A stretch of DNA of 64,000 bases from Myxococcus sp. CA023 (GTDB lineage: Bacteria; Myxococcota; Myxococcia; Myxococcales; Myxococcaceae): contig NZ_JAAEAH010000006.1 in assembly GCF_010998615.1 (NCBI RefSeq), forward strand, positions 62,001 to 126,000, written 5' to 3'. Below, one piece after another: positions 35,519-45,567 of this stretch (position 1 is the stretch's first letter; each line of letters begins with the position of its first letter). Below the pieces are notes generated by a model. That model did not search any database. It was not told where the DNA came from and saw nothing but the letters and a program-made list of their open reading frames with translations. The translations under genes and the position numbers were made by a program.

Positions 35519-37096
35519 ATGATGATGACTCCCACGGAACGGACGATTGCCCGCCTGCCTGCTCATCTGCGTCGCTACGTGGTGAGCCAGGACTACGCGG
35601 CGTATACGTCGCGGGACCAGGCCGTCTGGCGGAACATCCTGGGCTCCCTGAGGGGCCACCTGGCGGACAAGGCGCACCCCGTCTACCTGGAGGGCCTGGA
35701 GGCCACGGGCATCGGCTCGGAGTGCATCCCCAGCCTGGATGAGATGAACGAGAAGCTCGCTCGCCTGGGGTGGGCCTGTGTGGGGGTGCGTGGCTTCATT
35801 CCTCCCGCCGTCTTCACGGAACTCCAGGCGATGGGCGTCCTGGCGATTGCCGCGGACATCCGCACCCACGAGCACATCGAGTACACGCCGGCGCCGGACA
35901 TCGTCCATGAGAGCGCCGGGCACGCGCCCATCATCGCCAACCGCCGCTACGCGGAGTACCTCAAGGCATGCGGGCTGGTGGGCTTCAAGGCCATTGCCAG
36001 CATGGAGGACCAGGCCGTCTTCGAGGCCATCCGGAACCTGTCGGTGGTGAAGGAGGACCCGGACGCCAGCGAGGAGGAAGCGGCGCACGCTCAGGCCCGG
36101 CTGGAGGCCGCCAGCGCGAGCCGCCGCTACGTCAGCGAGAGCACACGGGCGAGCCGCCTCTACTGGTGGACGGCGGAGTATGGCCTCATCGGGAGCGTGG
36201 AGTCGCCGCGTATCTACGGCGCGGGGCTGCTGTCCAGCATCGGCGAGGGGCAGCACTGCCTGACGCCGGCGGTGAAGAAGCTGCCGCTGAGCGTGGCCTG
36301 CGCGGACATGGACTACGACATCACCCGCATGCAGCCGCAGCTCTTCGTGGCGCGGGACTTCGAGCACCTGTTCGAGGTGCTGGCGGAGTTCGAGTCCACG
36401 CTGTCGTGGAAGCGGGGCGGCGACTTCGGCCTGACGGAGGCGCTGCGCGCGCGGACCGTCAATCACCTGGTGCTGGCGGACGGCCGCGAGGTGACGGGCC
36501 GGGTGCTGGAGATGCTGGCCGCGCCGCGCGAGGTGGCGCCGGGTCTGGGCACCGCGCTCGTCTGCATGGAGGGGCCCATCATGGCCTCGCGCGGCGGGCG
36601 CTCCCTGGACGACAAGCCGTGGAGCGGGCCGGCGCTGGTGGCGTTCGGCGCGGGGACGTTGCCGGAGCGCGGGCCCTTCAAGCTGTCGCTGGAGAGTGGG
36701 CTGGAGCTGGAGGGCTTCGCCACGGACGGTGGCCAGGTGCTGGCGCTGCGCGGCCGGTTGGCGGGGCGCGAGCTGGCGCTGCCCGCGGTGGCGAAGCTCT
36801 TCGTCAGCACGCACCTGCCCTCGGTGGCGGGTGGGCCTTCGGACCCGGCGACGTGGGACCGCTGGTACGGCGAGCTGAGCGCCTTCGCGGAAGGGGATGG
36901 CGAGGAGAAGGCCCGCACACGCAAGGCCCTGGCGCTGCACCCGGCGCTGGCCGCGCTCTACCGCGAGGTCCGGAAGATGCGGGAGACGCACTCCGTGAAG
37001 CCCGAGCGGCTGAGCCAGATTGCCGCGGCGGCCACGGACTTCCCGGACGACTGGCTGCTTCGCGCCGAAGTGGAAGAGCTGCGCCGCCGCGTTTGA
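35519..37096 (+). CDS. phhA: Aromatic amino acid (phenylalanine 4-) hydroxylase, long form
   Basis: The 525-residue pterin-dependent monooxygenase probably converts phenylalanine to tyrosine. The non-haem iron site is clear: His130 and His135 in PDIVHESAGHAPII, and the third ligand Glu in LYWWTAEYGLIG. The protein is about 200 residues longer than common bacterial enzymes. The extra C-terminal part (residues 310-525) contains beta-rich segments such as ADGREVTGRVLEML that I cannot assign. Three ATG codons in a row (35519-35527) follow GAGGTG closely. Long forms of this kind are known from deltaproteobacteria and some Bacteroidetes. Confidence 0.85.
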   Translation: MMMTPTERTIARLPAHLRRYVVSQDYAAYTSRDQAVWRNILGSLRGHLADKAHPVYLEGLEATGIGSECIPSLDEMNEKLARLGWACVGVRGFIPPAVFTELQAMGVLAIAADIRTHEHIEYTPAPDIVHESAGHAPIIANRRYAEYLKACGLVGFKAIASMEDQAVFEAIRNLSVVKEDPDASEEEAAHAQARLEAASASRRYVSESTRASRLYWWTAEYGLIGSVESPRIYGAGLLSSIGEGQHCLTPAVKKLPLSVACADMDYDITRMQPQLFVARDFEHLFEVLAEFESTLSWKRGGDFGLTEALRARTVNHLVLADGREVTGRVLEMLAAPREVAPGLGTALVCMEGPIMASRGGRSLDDKPWSGPALVAFGAGTLPERGPFKLSLESGLELEGFATDGGQVLALRGRLAGRELALPAVAKLFVSTHLPSVAGGPSDPATWDRWYGELSAFAEGDGEEKARTRKALALHPALAALYREVRKMRETHSVKPERLSQIAAAATDFPDDWLLRAEVEELRRRV

Positions 37097-37097
37097 G

Positions 37098-37676
37098 TCA
37101 GCGCCCCCAGTCCTTCTCCTCCAGGCCCTCCCGGAGGACCCAGCGCAGGTGTTCGTCGAAGTCGAAGGTGCAGCCCGAGACGTCAGGCGCTCCATCCAGC
37201 AGCCACGTCGACAAGTCGAAGTCGTCGTGGCGCGCCGGGAAGATGAGCAGCCCGGTGTCGCGACGCATCCCCGTGTCGAAGTAGTAGTAGTCGCTCACGT
37301 TCGAGTAGGCGCTGTACTGGAAGGGGATGAGCCGGCCGCGGAGCTTCTGCTCGAGGATGGCGGCTTCCAGTTCGTCCTCGTTGTCGCCGAAGGCGCCCTC
37401 CTCGACGTACTCCTTGGACCACTGGAGCGTCTCCAGCACCTCGGTGGGGCTCAGCATCCGGGCCCGCTCGTGTCCCTGCCAGTCCACCGCGGAGAACAGG
37501 CCGTGGCGGGAGATGAAGTCGAGGTAGGCCTGGGGAAGCAGCGCGCCCAGCGAGGACTCCAGCACGTGGAGGTCCTTGGCGAGCACCGGCGTGAGCGACA
37601 CGGACCGGAGCGGGAGCTTTGTCTCGTGCTTCAGGCGCTCCTGGAGCGCGAGGATGGAATCAATGGCGCCAGACAT
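37098..37676 (-). CDS. SMI1/KNR4-family protein
   Basis: The 192-residue protein has the SUKH/SMI1 signature: SSLGALLPQAYLDFISRHGLF in the first half, then YYYFDTGMRRDTGLLIFPARHDDFDL and a Trp near the end. In bacteria such proteins are often immunity proteins against contact-dependent toxins, but many are solitary. No toxin gene is adjacent. It is convergent with phhA and the stop codons are almost touching. It is followed downstream by the mrpC gene in the same orientation with a 126-base gap on the upstream side. Confidence 0.75.
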   Translation of the reverse strand: MSGAIDSILALQERLKHETKLPLRSVSLTPVLAKDLHVLESSLGALLPQAYLDFISRHGLFSAVDWQGHERARMLSPTEVLETLQWSKEYVEEGAFGDNEDELEAAILEQKLRGRLIPFQYSAYSNVSDYYYFDTGMRRDTGLLIFPARHDDFDLSTWLLDGAPDVSGCTFDFDEHLRWVLREGLEEKDWGR

Positions 37677-37802
37677 TCGCGCGACATCCTACGCACACCG
37701 GGGGAGCGCCGTTCGCTGGAAACACCACGGGCCCGGCCACGCGGCATGCGCATGGACAGGCCCGTCTGGTGTCCTGCTGCCCGTTCGCCGCGGGCGCGCG
37801 GA

Positions 37803-38549
37803 CTACTTTTCCTTGCCGGCGATCTTCCGCAGGGCCTTCTGGTCTCTCACGCAGAGGATGCGGCCGACGTTGCCGAGCACGCCCTCTCGCTTCATCTCGT
37901 TGATGAGCGTGGACACGAAGGAGCGGGAGGCGCCCACGAGGTCCGCGAGGTCCTGCTGGGTGATGCCGCGCAGGTCCGTCTCGCCGCCGTGCGGGCAGCG
38001 CTCGCCGTGCGCTTCAACCAGGGTGAGCAGGGTGTCCGCCAGGCGGGCCGGAACCTCCTTGAACGTCAGGCCCAGCACGCGCTTGCGCAGGGCACGCACG
38101 CGCTCGGCGTAGGCGCGGACCACGTCCACCGCCAGGGCCGGACGGGCCTCCAACTGGGCGCGGAAGTCGCGGCCCTCGATGCTCCAGACCTCGGCCTCGC
38201 CGGCGGCGATGGCCATCTCCTCAATCGGCGTGCCCTCGGGGCGGAACAGCTCGCCGAAGAGGTCGCCCGGGCGGAGGATGGACACCACGGAGCGGGTGCT
38301 GTTCTTGCCGATGCGCATCAGGCGCACGCGGCCGGACTTCAGCAGGTAGACGCGGTCGGTGTTGTCGCCGGGGCGGTAGATGGTCGAGTTGTGCGGGAAG
38401 GACTCGACCTTGAAGTAGCCCTTGAAGTCGATGGCCTCCTGGCCGGGCACCAGCTTGTTGGCGGTGACCATCATCCCGGAGCTGGTCGTCTGCAGCGGCG
38501 CCACGACGTTGGAACCGATGGGGCCGAGGGGGCGGTTGAAACCGTGCAT
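37803..38549 (-). CDS. mrpC: MrpC, CRP-family master regulator of development
   Basis: The 248-residue CRP/FNR-family regulator is required for fruiting-body development in M. xanthus. The N-terminal tail (1-45) contains Thr21 and Thr22, reported phosphorylation sites, and Met26, the start of the shorter form MrpC2. A cyclic-nucleotide-binding-like domain covers 50-160 (IYRPGDNTDRVYLLKSGRV and RPGDLFGELF). A Crp-type helix-turn-helix covers 180-248 (ITQQDLADLVGASRSFVSTL). The ATG at 38549 is used because it gives the known 248-residue protein. The frame is open further upstream, but that part overlaps the promoter. It lies downstream of mrpB and mrpA on the same strand. MrpC binds its own promoter and activates fruA (literature). 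Confidence 0.93.
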   Translation of the reverse strand: MHGFNRPLGPIGSNVVAPLQTTSSGMMVTANKLVPGQEAIDFKGYFKVESFPHNSTIYRPGDNTDRVYLLKSGRVRLMRIGKNSTRSVVSILRPGDLFGELFRPEGTPIEEMAIAAGEAEVWSIEGRDFRAQLEARPALAVDVVRAYAERVRALRKRVLGLTFKEVPARLADTLLTLVEAHGERCPHGGETDLRGITQQDLADLVGASRSFVSTLINEMKREGVLGNVGRILCVRDQKALRKIAGKEK

Positions 38550-38620
38550 GGCATTACTCCTGGGAAGGAAGCTTTGGGAAGTCGGGCCGTCTGCTTCAGC
38601 GGCGAACGGGACTTCGCTTC

Positions 38621-38636
38621 TCCAAGGTTCGTGCCA
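38621..38636 (-). promoter_or_regulatory. Sigma-54 (-24/-12) promoter of mrpC
   Basis: On the minus strand TGGCAC (38636-38631) is followed after five bases by TTGGA (38625-38621), close to the sigma-54 consensus TGGCAC-N5-TTGCA. Transcription would begin near 38609, about 60 bases upstream of the mrpC ATG, consistent with the reported start and with activation by the NtrC-type MrpB encoded just upstream. Confidence 0.75.
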
Positions 38637-38737
38637 GCGGGAATTGAAATGCCGCCGGGACAACACCTCCTGAAATGCCGGGTACTTAGCGCTACAGGCC
38701 CGCACCAGAGCCCGTTCTGTGTCCAAAACCTGAAACA

Positions 38738-38780
38738 GAACGTTCAAACAGTCTGATCAATTTGAACGAAACGTTCAAAC
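38738..38780. promoter_or_regulatory. TTTGAAC/GTTCAAA repeats upstream of mrpC
   Basis: A perfect seven-base inverted repeat, TTTGAAC and GTTCAAA around five bases, covers 38761-38779. A second copy of ACGTTCAAAC lies at 38740-38749, 31 bases before its equivalent at 38771-38780, about three helical turns. The motifs fit the published MrpC half-site (A/G)TTT(C/G)AA, so this is likely the autoregulatory region, and MrpB enhancer binding may overlap. Confidence 0.65.
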
Positions 38781-38791
38781 CGGGGGCATGA

Positions 38792-38809
38792 GTGTCGGAG
38801 CAACGACAC
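38792..38809. promoter_or_regulatory. Exact MrpC-type palindrome GTGTC-N8-GACAC
   Basis: GTGTC (38792-38796) and GACAC (38805-38809) are separated by exactly eight bases. This is the MrpC consensus reported from genome-wide binding studies (from memory). The site sits just downstream of the mrpB stop and about 180 bases upstream of the predicted mrpC transcription start. Confidence 0.7.
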
Positions 38810-38822
38810 TGTCCAGGAGTGC

Positions 38823-40286
<1,464 letters not shown>

Positions 40287-40293
40287 GGCGCTC

Positions 40294-41286
40294 TCAGGTG
40301 GCGAACGTCAGCGTCAGCACCACGCCCGGCTCGGCGCTGCCCCGGGCAGCCACGTCTCCCCCCACGCCCGTCATCACCCGGCGCAGGGCGGCCAGGGACA
40401 GACCGGCGCCCCGGGCCAGCCGGGAGCCGAAGGGCTCGAAGAGCGAACCGTTCTCCTCAGGGGGCAGGGCGGCGGCGGGGTCGTGGAGCACCATCATCAC
40501 CTGGTGGGGGCCACCCCGGCGCAGGGCCACCTCCATCGGGCTGCCCTCGGCCTGGCCCATGGCGACGTTGAGCAGCACCTGGGCCAGCACGGGCCGCAGC
40601 CGCGTCGGGTCCACCCGGACGCGGGGCAGGTCGGGCTCCTCGTCCACGCGGACCTCCACGCGCCGCTCGGCCAGCTCGGGGGCCACCATCTCCGTGGCCT
40701 CCTGCACCACGCCGCGCAGCGGATGGGCGTCCATCTTCGGGGTGGTGTCGCGGCCGTATTCGGAGAGGAGCCAGAGCATGCGCTCCATGGTGCGAATCTC
40801 CCGGTTGGCGATGGTGAGCCGCCGCTTGTCCCGGTCATTGAGGCCGGTGTTCCGGGCCAGCGTCTGCACCGCCATCTTCACCGAGGAGAGGGGGTTGCGA
40901 ATCTCGTGGCTGAGCGAGGAGGACAGCCGTGAAATCTGCACCGGGGGGGCGCCGTCCAGCACGGCGTTGAGGTCCAGCACGGCGGCGCTGGCCTCGCCGC
41001 CGTCCAGTCCCAGGGACAGGCGGAGGGGGCACGCATCCTCGCCGCCGAGGTTGGCGGAGACGAACTCCACCGCGCGGCGGTCCTCGCGGGCGCGGGCGTC
41101 CAGCTCACGGGCGCGCTTGGGCGACACGCCGAGGACCTCGTGGAGCGGCTGCTCCAACAGGGCCCCGGCGGGGCGCCGCAGGATGCTGGAGAGGTCGCCT
41201 TCGGCGCGTGTCACCCGCAGGCTCGGAGTCCAGGCGAGCATCGCGGCATGCAGGAGATGGGTGTTCATTTGATGGGCCTGAAACAT
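40294..41286 (-). CDS. mrpA: MrpA, cytoplasmic histidine kinase of the MrpAB pair
   Basis: The protein is about 330 residues long; starts at 41286 and 41268 are both possible, and neither has a strong ribosome site. It is a soluble histidine kinase with no membrane helices. A PAS-like N-terminal region is followed by the phospho-accepting His in SSSLSHEIRNPLSSVKMAVQTL and a HATPase domain. The HATPase N box (VLAQVLLNVAMGQAEG) is unusual and the G boxes are weak, ending GLSLAALRRVMTGVGGDV. It probably acts on MrpB. Genetic work reports that MrpA may act mainly as a phosphatase. It is divergent from the fused MFS/spermidine-synthase gene. Confidence 0.87.
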   Translation of the reverse strand: MFQAHQMNTHLLHAAMLAWTPSLRVTRAEGDLSSILRRPAGALLEQPLHEVLGVSPKRARELDARAREDRRAVEFVSANLGGEDACPLRLSLGLDGGEASAAVLDLNAVLDGAPPVQISRLSSSLSHEIRNPLSSVKMAVQTLARNTGLNDRDKRRLTIANREIRTMERMLWLLSEYGRDTTPKMDAHPLRGVVQEATEMVAPELAERRVEVRVDEEPDLPRVRVDPTRLRPVLAQVLLNVAMGQAEGSPMEVALRRGGPHQVMMVLHDPAAALPPEENGSLFEPFGSRLARGAGLSLAALRRVMTGVGGDVAARGSAEPGVVLTLTFAT

Positions 41287-41312
41287 ACCGACTAAGGTTC
41301 CGCGCTGTCCCC

Positions 41313-44189
41313 ATGTCATCTCCGGCGCGTTTTCCTAAGAACCTTGTGGCCTGCCTCCTCTTCCTGTCCGGGGGCACTGCGCTTGTCTACGAACTCGTCT
41401 GGTCCAAGTACCTCGGGAATGTCCTGGGGAACAGCGGCCAGGCTCATGCCGTGGTGCTCGCCACGTTCATGGGAGGGCAAGCGCTGGGTGCATTTGTCTT
41501 CGGGCGGACAGCTGACCGGGCAAAGAACCCCCTGGCCCTTTACGGCCTGCTGGAGCTGGGCGTGGGCCTGTACGTGCTGGCCTTCCCCTATGTGCTCGAT
41601 GTGCTGGGGGCGCTATGGCTGAACGTGGCCCCGTCCGTGCCGGATGGCTGGCGACTGGGGCCCCGGCTGCTGGTCTCCTCCGCGTCGCTGCTGATTCCCA
41701 CGCTGCTGATGGGCGGCACGCTGCCGGCGCTGGTGCGGCACTTCGCCTCCAGCCTGTCGGGGGTGCGCTACGAGTTGGCGCGGCTCTACGCTGTCAACAG
41801 TCTGGGCGCGGCGGTGGGTGTGTTCATCGCCGGGACGAAGCTGGTGCCCGCCATCGGCCTGTCCTCCTCGGCAGGGCTGGCCGCGGGGCTCAACATTCTG
41901 GTGGCGTTGGCCTCGCTGGGGCTGGCCCGGCGCTTCCCGCCCGCGCTGGTGCCGGGACAGACGCCTCCCGCGGAAGAGGGCGACGCGGAGGTGTCCTATC
42001 CGCGCATCGCGGTGAGGGCGGCGCTCATCGGCGTGCTGCTGTCTGGCTTCACGTCCATGCTGTACCAGGTGACGTGGATCCGCCTGCTGTCCATCGTCCT
42101 GGGCGCGTCCACCTACGCCTTCACGCTCATCCTCACCGCGTTCATCATGGGCATTGGCCTGGGCAGCTTCTGGCTGATGACGCGCAAGGGACAGGTGGAC
42201 TCGCTGCGCCTGTTCGGCCGGCTCCAGGTCGCGCTGGTAGCCAGCATCTGCGTGGCGCTGCCGCTCTACGTCCGGCTGCCGCACCTGTTCCGCAAGGCGC
42301 AGTGGATGATGACGCGCTCGCTGGACACCTGGCCGCTGTTCCAGGTGCTGACCTTCGGCTTCTGCTGCCTGGTGTTGCTGGTTCCCACCTTCTTCATGGG
42401 CGCGGCCTTCCCGGCGGCGGCGCGCGTGGCCACGGCCAAGGTGTCCGAGGTGGGGCGCCAACTGGGCGGCGTCTACCTGTGGAACACAGTGGGCACGATT
42501 ACGGGTTCGGCGCTGGGCGTGCTGGTGCTGATGCCGTGGTGGGGCATGGAGGGCAACTTCATCGCGGGTGTGGCGGCCAACCTGCTCGGCGCGGGGCTGG
42601 CCTTCCACGCGGCCCCCGGCCGTCCCGCGCAGCATGCGCGCGCCTTGTGGCCGGTGGCCGCCACGGCGGTGCTGGCGCTGGTGGTGCTGGGCGGGATGAG
42701 CGGCTGGGCGGTGCGGTTGTCGGGCATCGCCTCCATCCGCTCCCACGAGAAGCCGCCGGAAAGCTACGCGAAGCTGGTGGCGGACACGGAGGCCATCATC
42801 CGCCCCATCTTCTACCAGGACGACACCTTCGCCACGGTGATGGTGGCGGACGTTCCCGTGGACAACCTGCGGTTCATGAAGCTGAACGGGAAGGTGGACG
42901 CGTCCAACGGGAGCGACGTGGAGACGCAGGTGGTGGCCGGTCACCTGGGCGCCCTGTTGCACCCGCGTGAGCCCAAGTCGGTGCTGCTGGTGGGCGCCGG
43001 TGCTGCCATCACCGCGGGCAGCGTGCTGGTGCACCCCGTGGAGCACCTGGACATGGTGGAGATTGCTCCCGCCGTCATCGACGCGGCGCGCCTGTTCAAG
43101 GCGGACAACCGCAACGCGGTGGATGACCCGCGCACCCACGTGCACGTGGACGACGCCAAGACGTTCATGGCGCTGTCGCCGCGCAAGTACGACCTGGTGG
43201 TGAGCGTGCCGTCCAACCCGTGGGTGTCCGGCGTGTCCGGCCTCTTCACGCGGGACTTCTTCCAGACGGTGGACCGGCACCTGGCGGACGACGGCGTGCT
43301 GGTGCAGTGGATCCACACCTACGAGAGCAACGAGGACCTCATCAAGCTGGTGGTCCGCACCCTGCGAGACACCTTCCCGCACGCCACCACGTGGCTGGGG
43401 CCACATGACCTGGTGATGGTGGCCAGCCGCAAGCCCCTGGCCTTCGATGCGGCGCGCCTGGCCGAGCGCATGGGGCATCCGGAGGTGCGGAAGGACTTGT
43501 CCCGCGTGGGCATCAACGACGTGTTCGCGCTGCTGTCCAAGCAGGTGCACAGCGAGGCCGGCCAGCTCGAGTTCGCCGGTGAGGGCCCCATCAACACGGA
43601 CGACCACAACCTGCTGGAGTACGCGTCGCCCATCGCCTTCTTCGTGTCGAATCTGGACGTGCGTGTAAGGGACGAGCGGCGCGCGCCCGAAGGGGCGGAC
43701 CGCCTCTTCCTGCACGACTACGTCCAGCAGCACCCGCCCACCGCGGAGCAGGCCGCCGGGCTGTACCGGAACATCGAGCGCTACCACGCGCCCAATGACC
43801 CCATGGTGCGCGGCGCGGCCGCGCAGTGGCGGCGGCTGGCCCCCGACAGCCCCGAGTCCGCCCTGGCCCTGGGCAAGGCGGCGCTGGCCCAGCAGGATTT
43901 GACGCTGGCCGCCTCGCTCCTGGAGCCCGAGGTGGCGCGGGGCGGACGCGAGCCCGCCCTGGTGACGGCCTACCTCCGGCTGGTGACGGCTCAGACCTGG
44001 GCTTCGCGCACCATGTGGACGCCTGTAGGTGCCCTGCATGACACCGTGGCCCTGGGGCGCGAGGTTGCGTCCCGGCACCCGGACGACGAACATCTGGCCC
44101 GGGCGCTGCGCTCGCTCTGCGAGGCGCTGCCCCGTTCGAGCTGCGAAGGCACCGCCCAAACGCCCGTTGCCGCGCCCGGGAGCCCCTGA
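41313..44189 (+). CDS. Fused MFS-like membrane / spermidine synthase-like protein
   Basis: The 958-residue protein has about twelve to fourteen membrane helices in residues 10-490 (starting FPKNLVACLLFLSGGTALVYELVW, the typical SpeE-fusion start). A cytoplasmic spermidine-synthase-like Rossmann domain covers about residues 540-760 (VLLVGAGAAITAGSVL and YDLVVSVPSNPWVSGVSGLFT). A C-terminal helical repeat region follows. The family is widespread but its substrate is unsettled; the usual gatekeeper motif of true spermidine synthases cannot be confirmed here. The ATG at 41313 starts the first helix correctly. Confidence 0.85.
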   Translation: MSSPARFPKNLVACLLFLSGGTALVYELVWSKYLGNVLGNSGQAHAVVLATFMGGQALGAFVFGRTADRAKNPLALYGLLELGVGLYVLAFPYVLDVLGALWLNVAPSVPDGWRLGPRLLVSSASLLIPTLLMGGTLPALVRHFASSLSGVRYELARLYAVNSLGAAVGVFIAGTKLVPAIGLSSSAGLAAGLNILVALASLGLARRFPPALVPGQTPPAEEGDAEVSYPRIAVRAALIGVLLSGFTSMLYQVTWIRLLSIVLGASTYAFTLILTAFIMGIGLGSFWLMTRKGQVDSLRLFGRLQVALVASICVALPLYVRLPHLFRKAQWMMTRSLDTWPLFQVLTFGFCCLVLLVPTFFMGAAFPAAARVATAKVSEVGRQLGGVYLWNTVGTITGSALGVLVLMPWWGMEGNFIAGVAANLLGAGLAFHAAPGRPAQHARALWPVAATAVLALVVLGGMSGWAVRLSGIASIRSHEKPPESYAKLVADTEAIIRPIFYQDDTFATVMVADVPVDNLRFMKLNGKVDASNGSDVETQVVAGHLGALLHPREPKSVLLVGAGAAITAGSVLVHPVEHLDMVEIAPAVIDAARLFKADNRNAVDDPRTHVHVDDAKTFMALSPRKYDLVVSVPSNPWVSGVSGLFTRDFFQTVDRHLADDGVLVQWIHTYESNEDLIKLVVRTLRDTFPHATTWLGPHDLVMVASRKPLAFDAARLAERMGHPEVRKDLSRVGINDVFALLSKQVHSEAGQLEFAGEGPINTDDHNLLEYASPIAFFVSNLDVRVRDERRAPEGADRLFLHDYVQQHPPTAEQAAGLYRNIERYHAPNDPMVRGAAAQWRRLAPDSPESALALGKAALAQQDLTLAASLLEPEVARGGREPALVTAYLRLVTAQTWASRTMWTPVGALHDTVALGREVASRHPDDEHLARALRSLCEALPRSSCEGTAQTPVAAPGSP

Positions 44190-44354
44190 AATGGGGGGCT
44201 TGGATCATCCCAATCGGGCCAATTGCCTGGAATCACTGAGAATTCCTGGCATCCTCCCGATGACCGATGGAGGTGGAAGTGGGATCTGCCCTAGGGTGCG
44301 AATCACCCAAGCAGCAGGGTGTTTTTTCCACCACTGCAATCCCCGGAGAGTTCC

Positions 44355-44612
44355 ATGAAGGCGATCTCGAAGAAGCAGCAGCTCCGCAAGGCTCGTGGCC
44401 AGGGCATGACCGAGTACATCATCATCGTCGCCCTCATCGCGATCGCCGCCATCGGCGTGGTGACCCTGTTCGGCGACAACATCCGCAAGCTGTTCGGCGC
44501 CTCCGCCGACGCGCTGGCCGGTAACGCCTCCGTCGACTCCGAGGCCACCGAGCGTCAGCGCCAGCTGGAGAAGAAGACCATCAAGACGTTCGGCCAGAAC
44601 AACGCGTACTGA
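44355..44612 (+). CDS. Flp-type (class IVb) pilin
   Basis: The 85-residue protein has a basic leader KKQQLRKARG. A prepilin peptidase site after that Gly gives a mature start QGMTEY, with Glu at +5 and Tyr at +6 as in Flp/Tad pilins. A hydrophobic helix IIIVALIAIAAIGVVTLFG follows, then a short polar tail. GGAGAG precedes the ATG. No tad secretion genes are nearby, so this is an isolated pilin gene that would rely on assembly machinery encoded elsewhere. Confidence 0.85.
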   Translation: MKAISKKQQLRKARGQGMTEYIIIVALIAIAAIGVVTLFGDNIRKLFGASADALAGNASVDSEATERQRQLEKKTIKTFGQNNAY

Positions 44613-44629
44613 GCCGTGTCCTTCCGGGG

Positions 44630-44660
44630 GGAGCCCTACCTGCCTCGTGCAGGTGGCTCC
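44630..44660 (+). terminator. Hairpin terminator after the pilin gene
   Basis: GGAGCC (44630-44635) pairs with GGCTCC (44655-44660), and CCTGC (44639-44643) with GCAGG (44649-44653), around the loop CTCGT. It begins 17 bases after the pilin stop and is followed by TCTC. A good stem with a weak U-tract. Confidence 0.55.
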
Positions 44661-44737
44661 TCTCGGGCGGCTGAGGTCGAGGGCTGAGTCGTCAGCCCGG
44701 TGCCCGGCTGGAAGTGGCAGCACCCCCGCCCAGGGGC

Positions 44738-44768
44738 TTGACCCTCACGCGACGTGAGGCCCTACACC
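44738..44768 (+). promoter_or_regulatory. MerR-type promoter and operator
   Basis: A -35 TTGACC (44738-44743) and a -10 TACACC (44763-44768) are 19 bases apart, the long spacer characteristic of MerR-activated promoters. A perfect dyad, CCTCACG-CGA-CGTGAGG (44743-44759), fills the spacer. The TipAS-type regulator starts 14 bases downstream, so the gene is very probably autoregulated. Confidence 0.85.
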
Positions 44769-44781
44769 TCCTCATCAAGAG

Positions 44782-45567
44782 GTGGAGATGGCCCTGACGG
44801 TGAGCCAGGTCGCCCGGCTGGCGAAAATCAGCATCCGCGCGTTGCACCACTATGACGAGCTGGGCCTGTTGTGTCCTTCGGACCGCAGCGAGGCCGGCTA
44901 CCGGCTCTATTCACAGGCGGACCTCCAGAAGCTCCAGCAGGTGCTCTTCTTCAAGGAGCTGGGCTTCCCGCTGGAGGACATCCGCCGCATCCTGGGCGAC
45001 CCCACCTTCGACCTGCGCACCGCGCTGCGGATGCAGCGGCAGCTCCTGACGGAGCGGGCCGCCCGTCTGGACGCGCTGGTGCACGCCGTGGACACGGCGC
45101 TGGACGCGCTGGAGAAGGGGACGCACGTGGACAAGGAAGCGATGTTCGAGGCCTTTGGCGACTTCGACCCCTCGAAGTACGAGGAGGAGGCGAAGCAGCG
45201 CTGGGGGGACACGGAGGCCTACAAGGAATCCGCCCGGAGGACGGCGCGCTACAAGAAGGAGGACTGGAAGCGCATCAAGGAGGAGGGGGACGCCCTCTTC
45301 CAGGCGTTGGCGGACCTGCTCGCGGCGGGCACCAGCGCCGCGTCGGCCTCGGCCATGGACCTGGCCGAGGCGCATCGGCAATACCTGGGCAAGTGGTTCT
45401 ACGCGTGCCCGCCCGCCATGCACCGGGGCCTGGGGGAGATGTACGTGGCGGATACGCGCTTCACGGAGAACATCGACAAGGTGCGCCCTGGCCTGTCGCT
45501 GTTCCTACGGGATTCCTTCGCGGCCAACGCGGAGCGACAGGGGGCCGCCGATGCTCCCTGCGGCTAG
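44782..45567 (+). CDS. MerR-family regulator with TipAS ligand-binding domain
   Basis: The 261-residue protein has an N-terminal MerR helix-turn-helix (TVSQVARLAKISIRALHHYDELGLL), a coiled dimerisation helix (residues 75-115) and a C-terminal TipAS domain (KYEEEAKQRWGDTEAYKESARR, then LGKWFYACPPAMHRGLGEMY). TipAS domains bind large peptide antibiotics in Streptomyces TipAL and Caulobacter homologues. The start is GTG 44782 or ATG 44788. Autoregulation through the adjacent MerR-type promoter is expected. No transporter or resistance gene is co-oriented right after it; the next gene is convergent with a four-base overlap. Confidence 0.92.
   Translation: MEMALTVSQVARLAKISIRALHHYDELGLLCPSDRSEAGYRLYSQADLQKLQQVLFFKELGFPLEDIRRILGDPTFDLRTALRMQRQLLTERAARLDALVHAVDTALDALEKGTHVDKEAMFEAFGDFDPSKYEEEAKQRWGDTEAYKESARRTARYKKEDWKRIKEEGDALFQALADLLAAGTSAASASAMDLAEAHRQYLGKWFYACPPAMHRGLGEMYVADTRFTENIDKVRPGLSLFLRDSFAANAERQGAADAPCG

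Noticed and set aside
38550..38747. A 66-residue N-terminal extension of MrpC
   Set aside because: It overlaps the sigma-54 promoter and the predicted transcription start near 38609; the known protein begins at 38549 and the extension has no conserved features.
41613..44159. An open frame of 848 codons on the minus strand opposite the fused MFS/spermidine-synthase gene
   Set aside because: It is a shadow frame caused by high third-position GC. Its product is extremely rich in His, Gln and Arg without any domain, while the plus-strand protein has clear family motifs.
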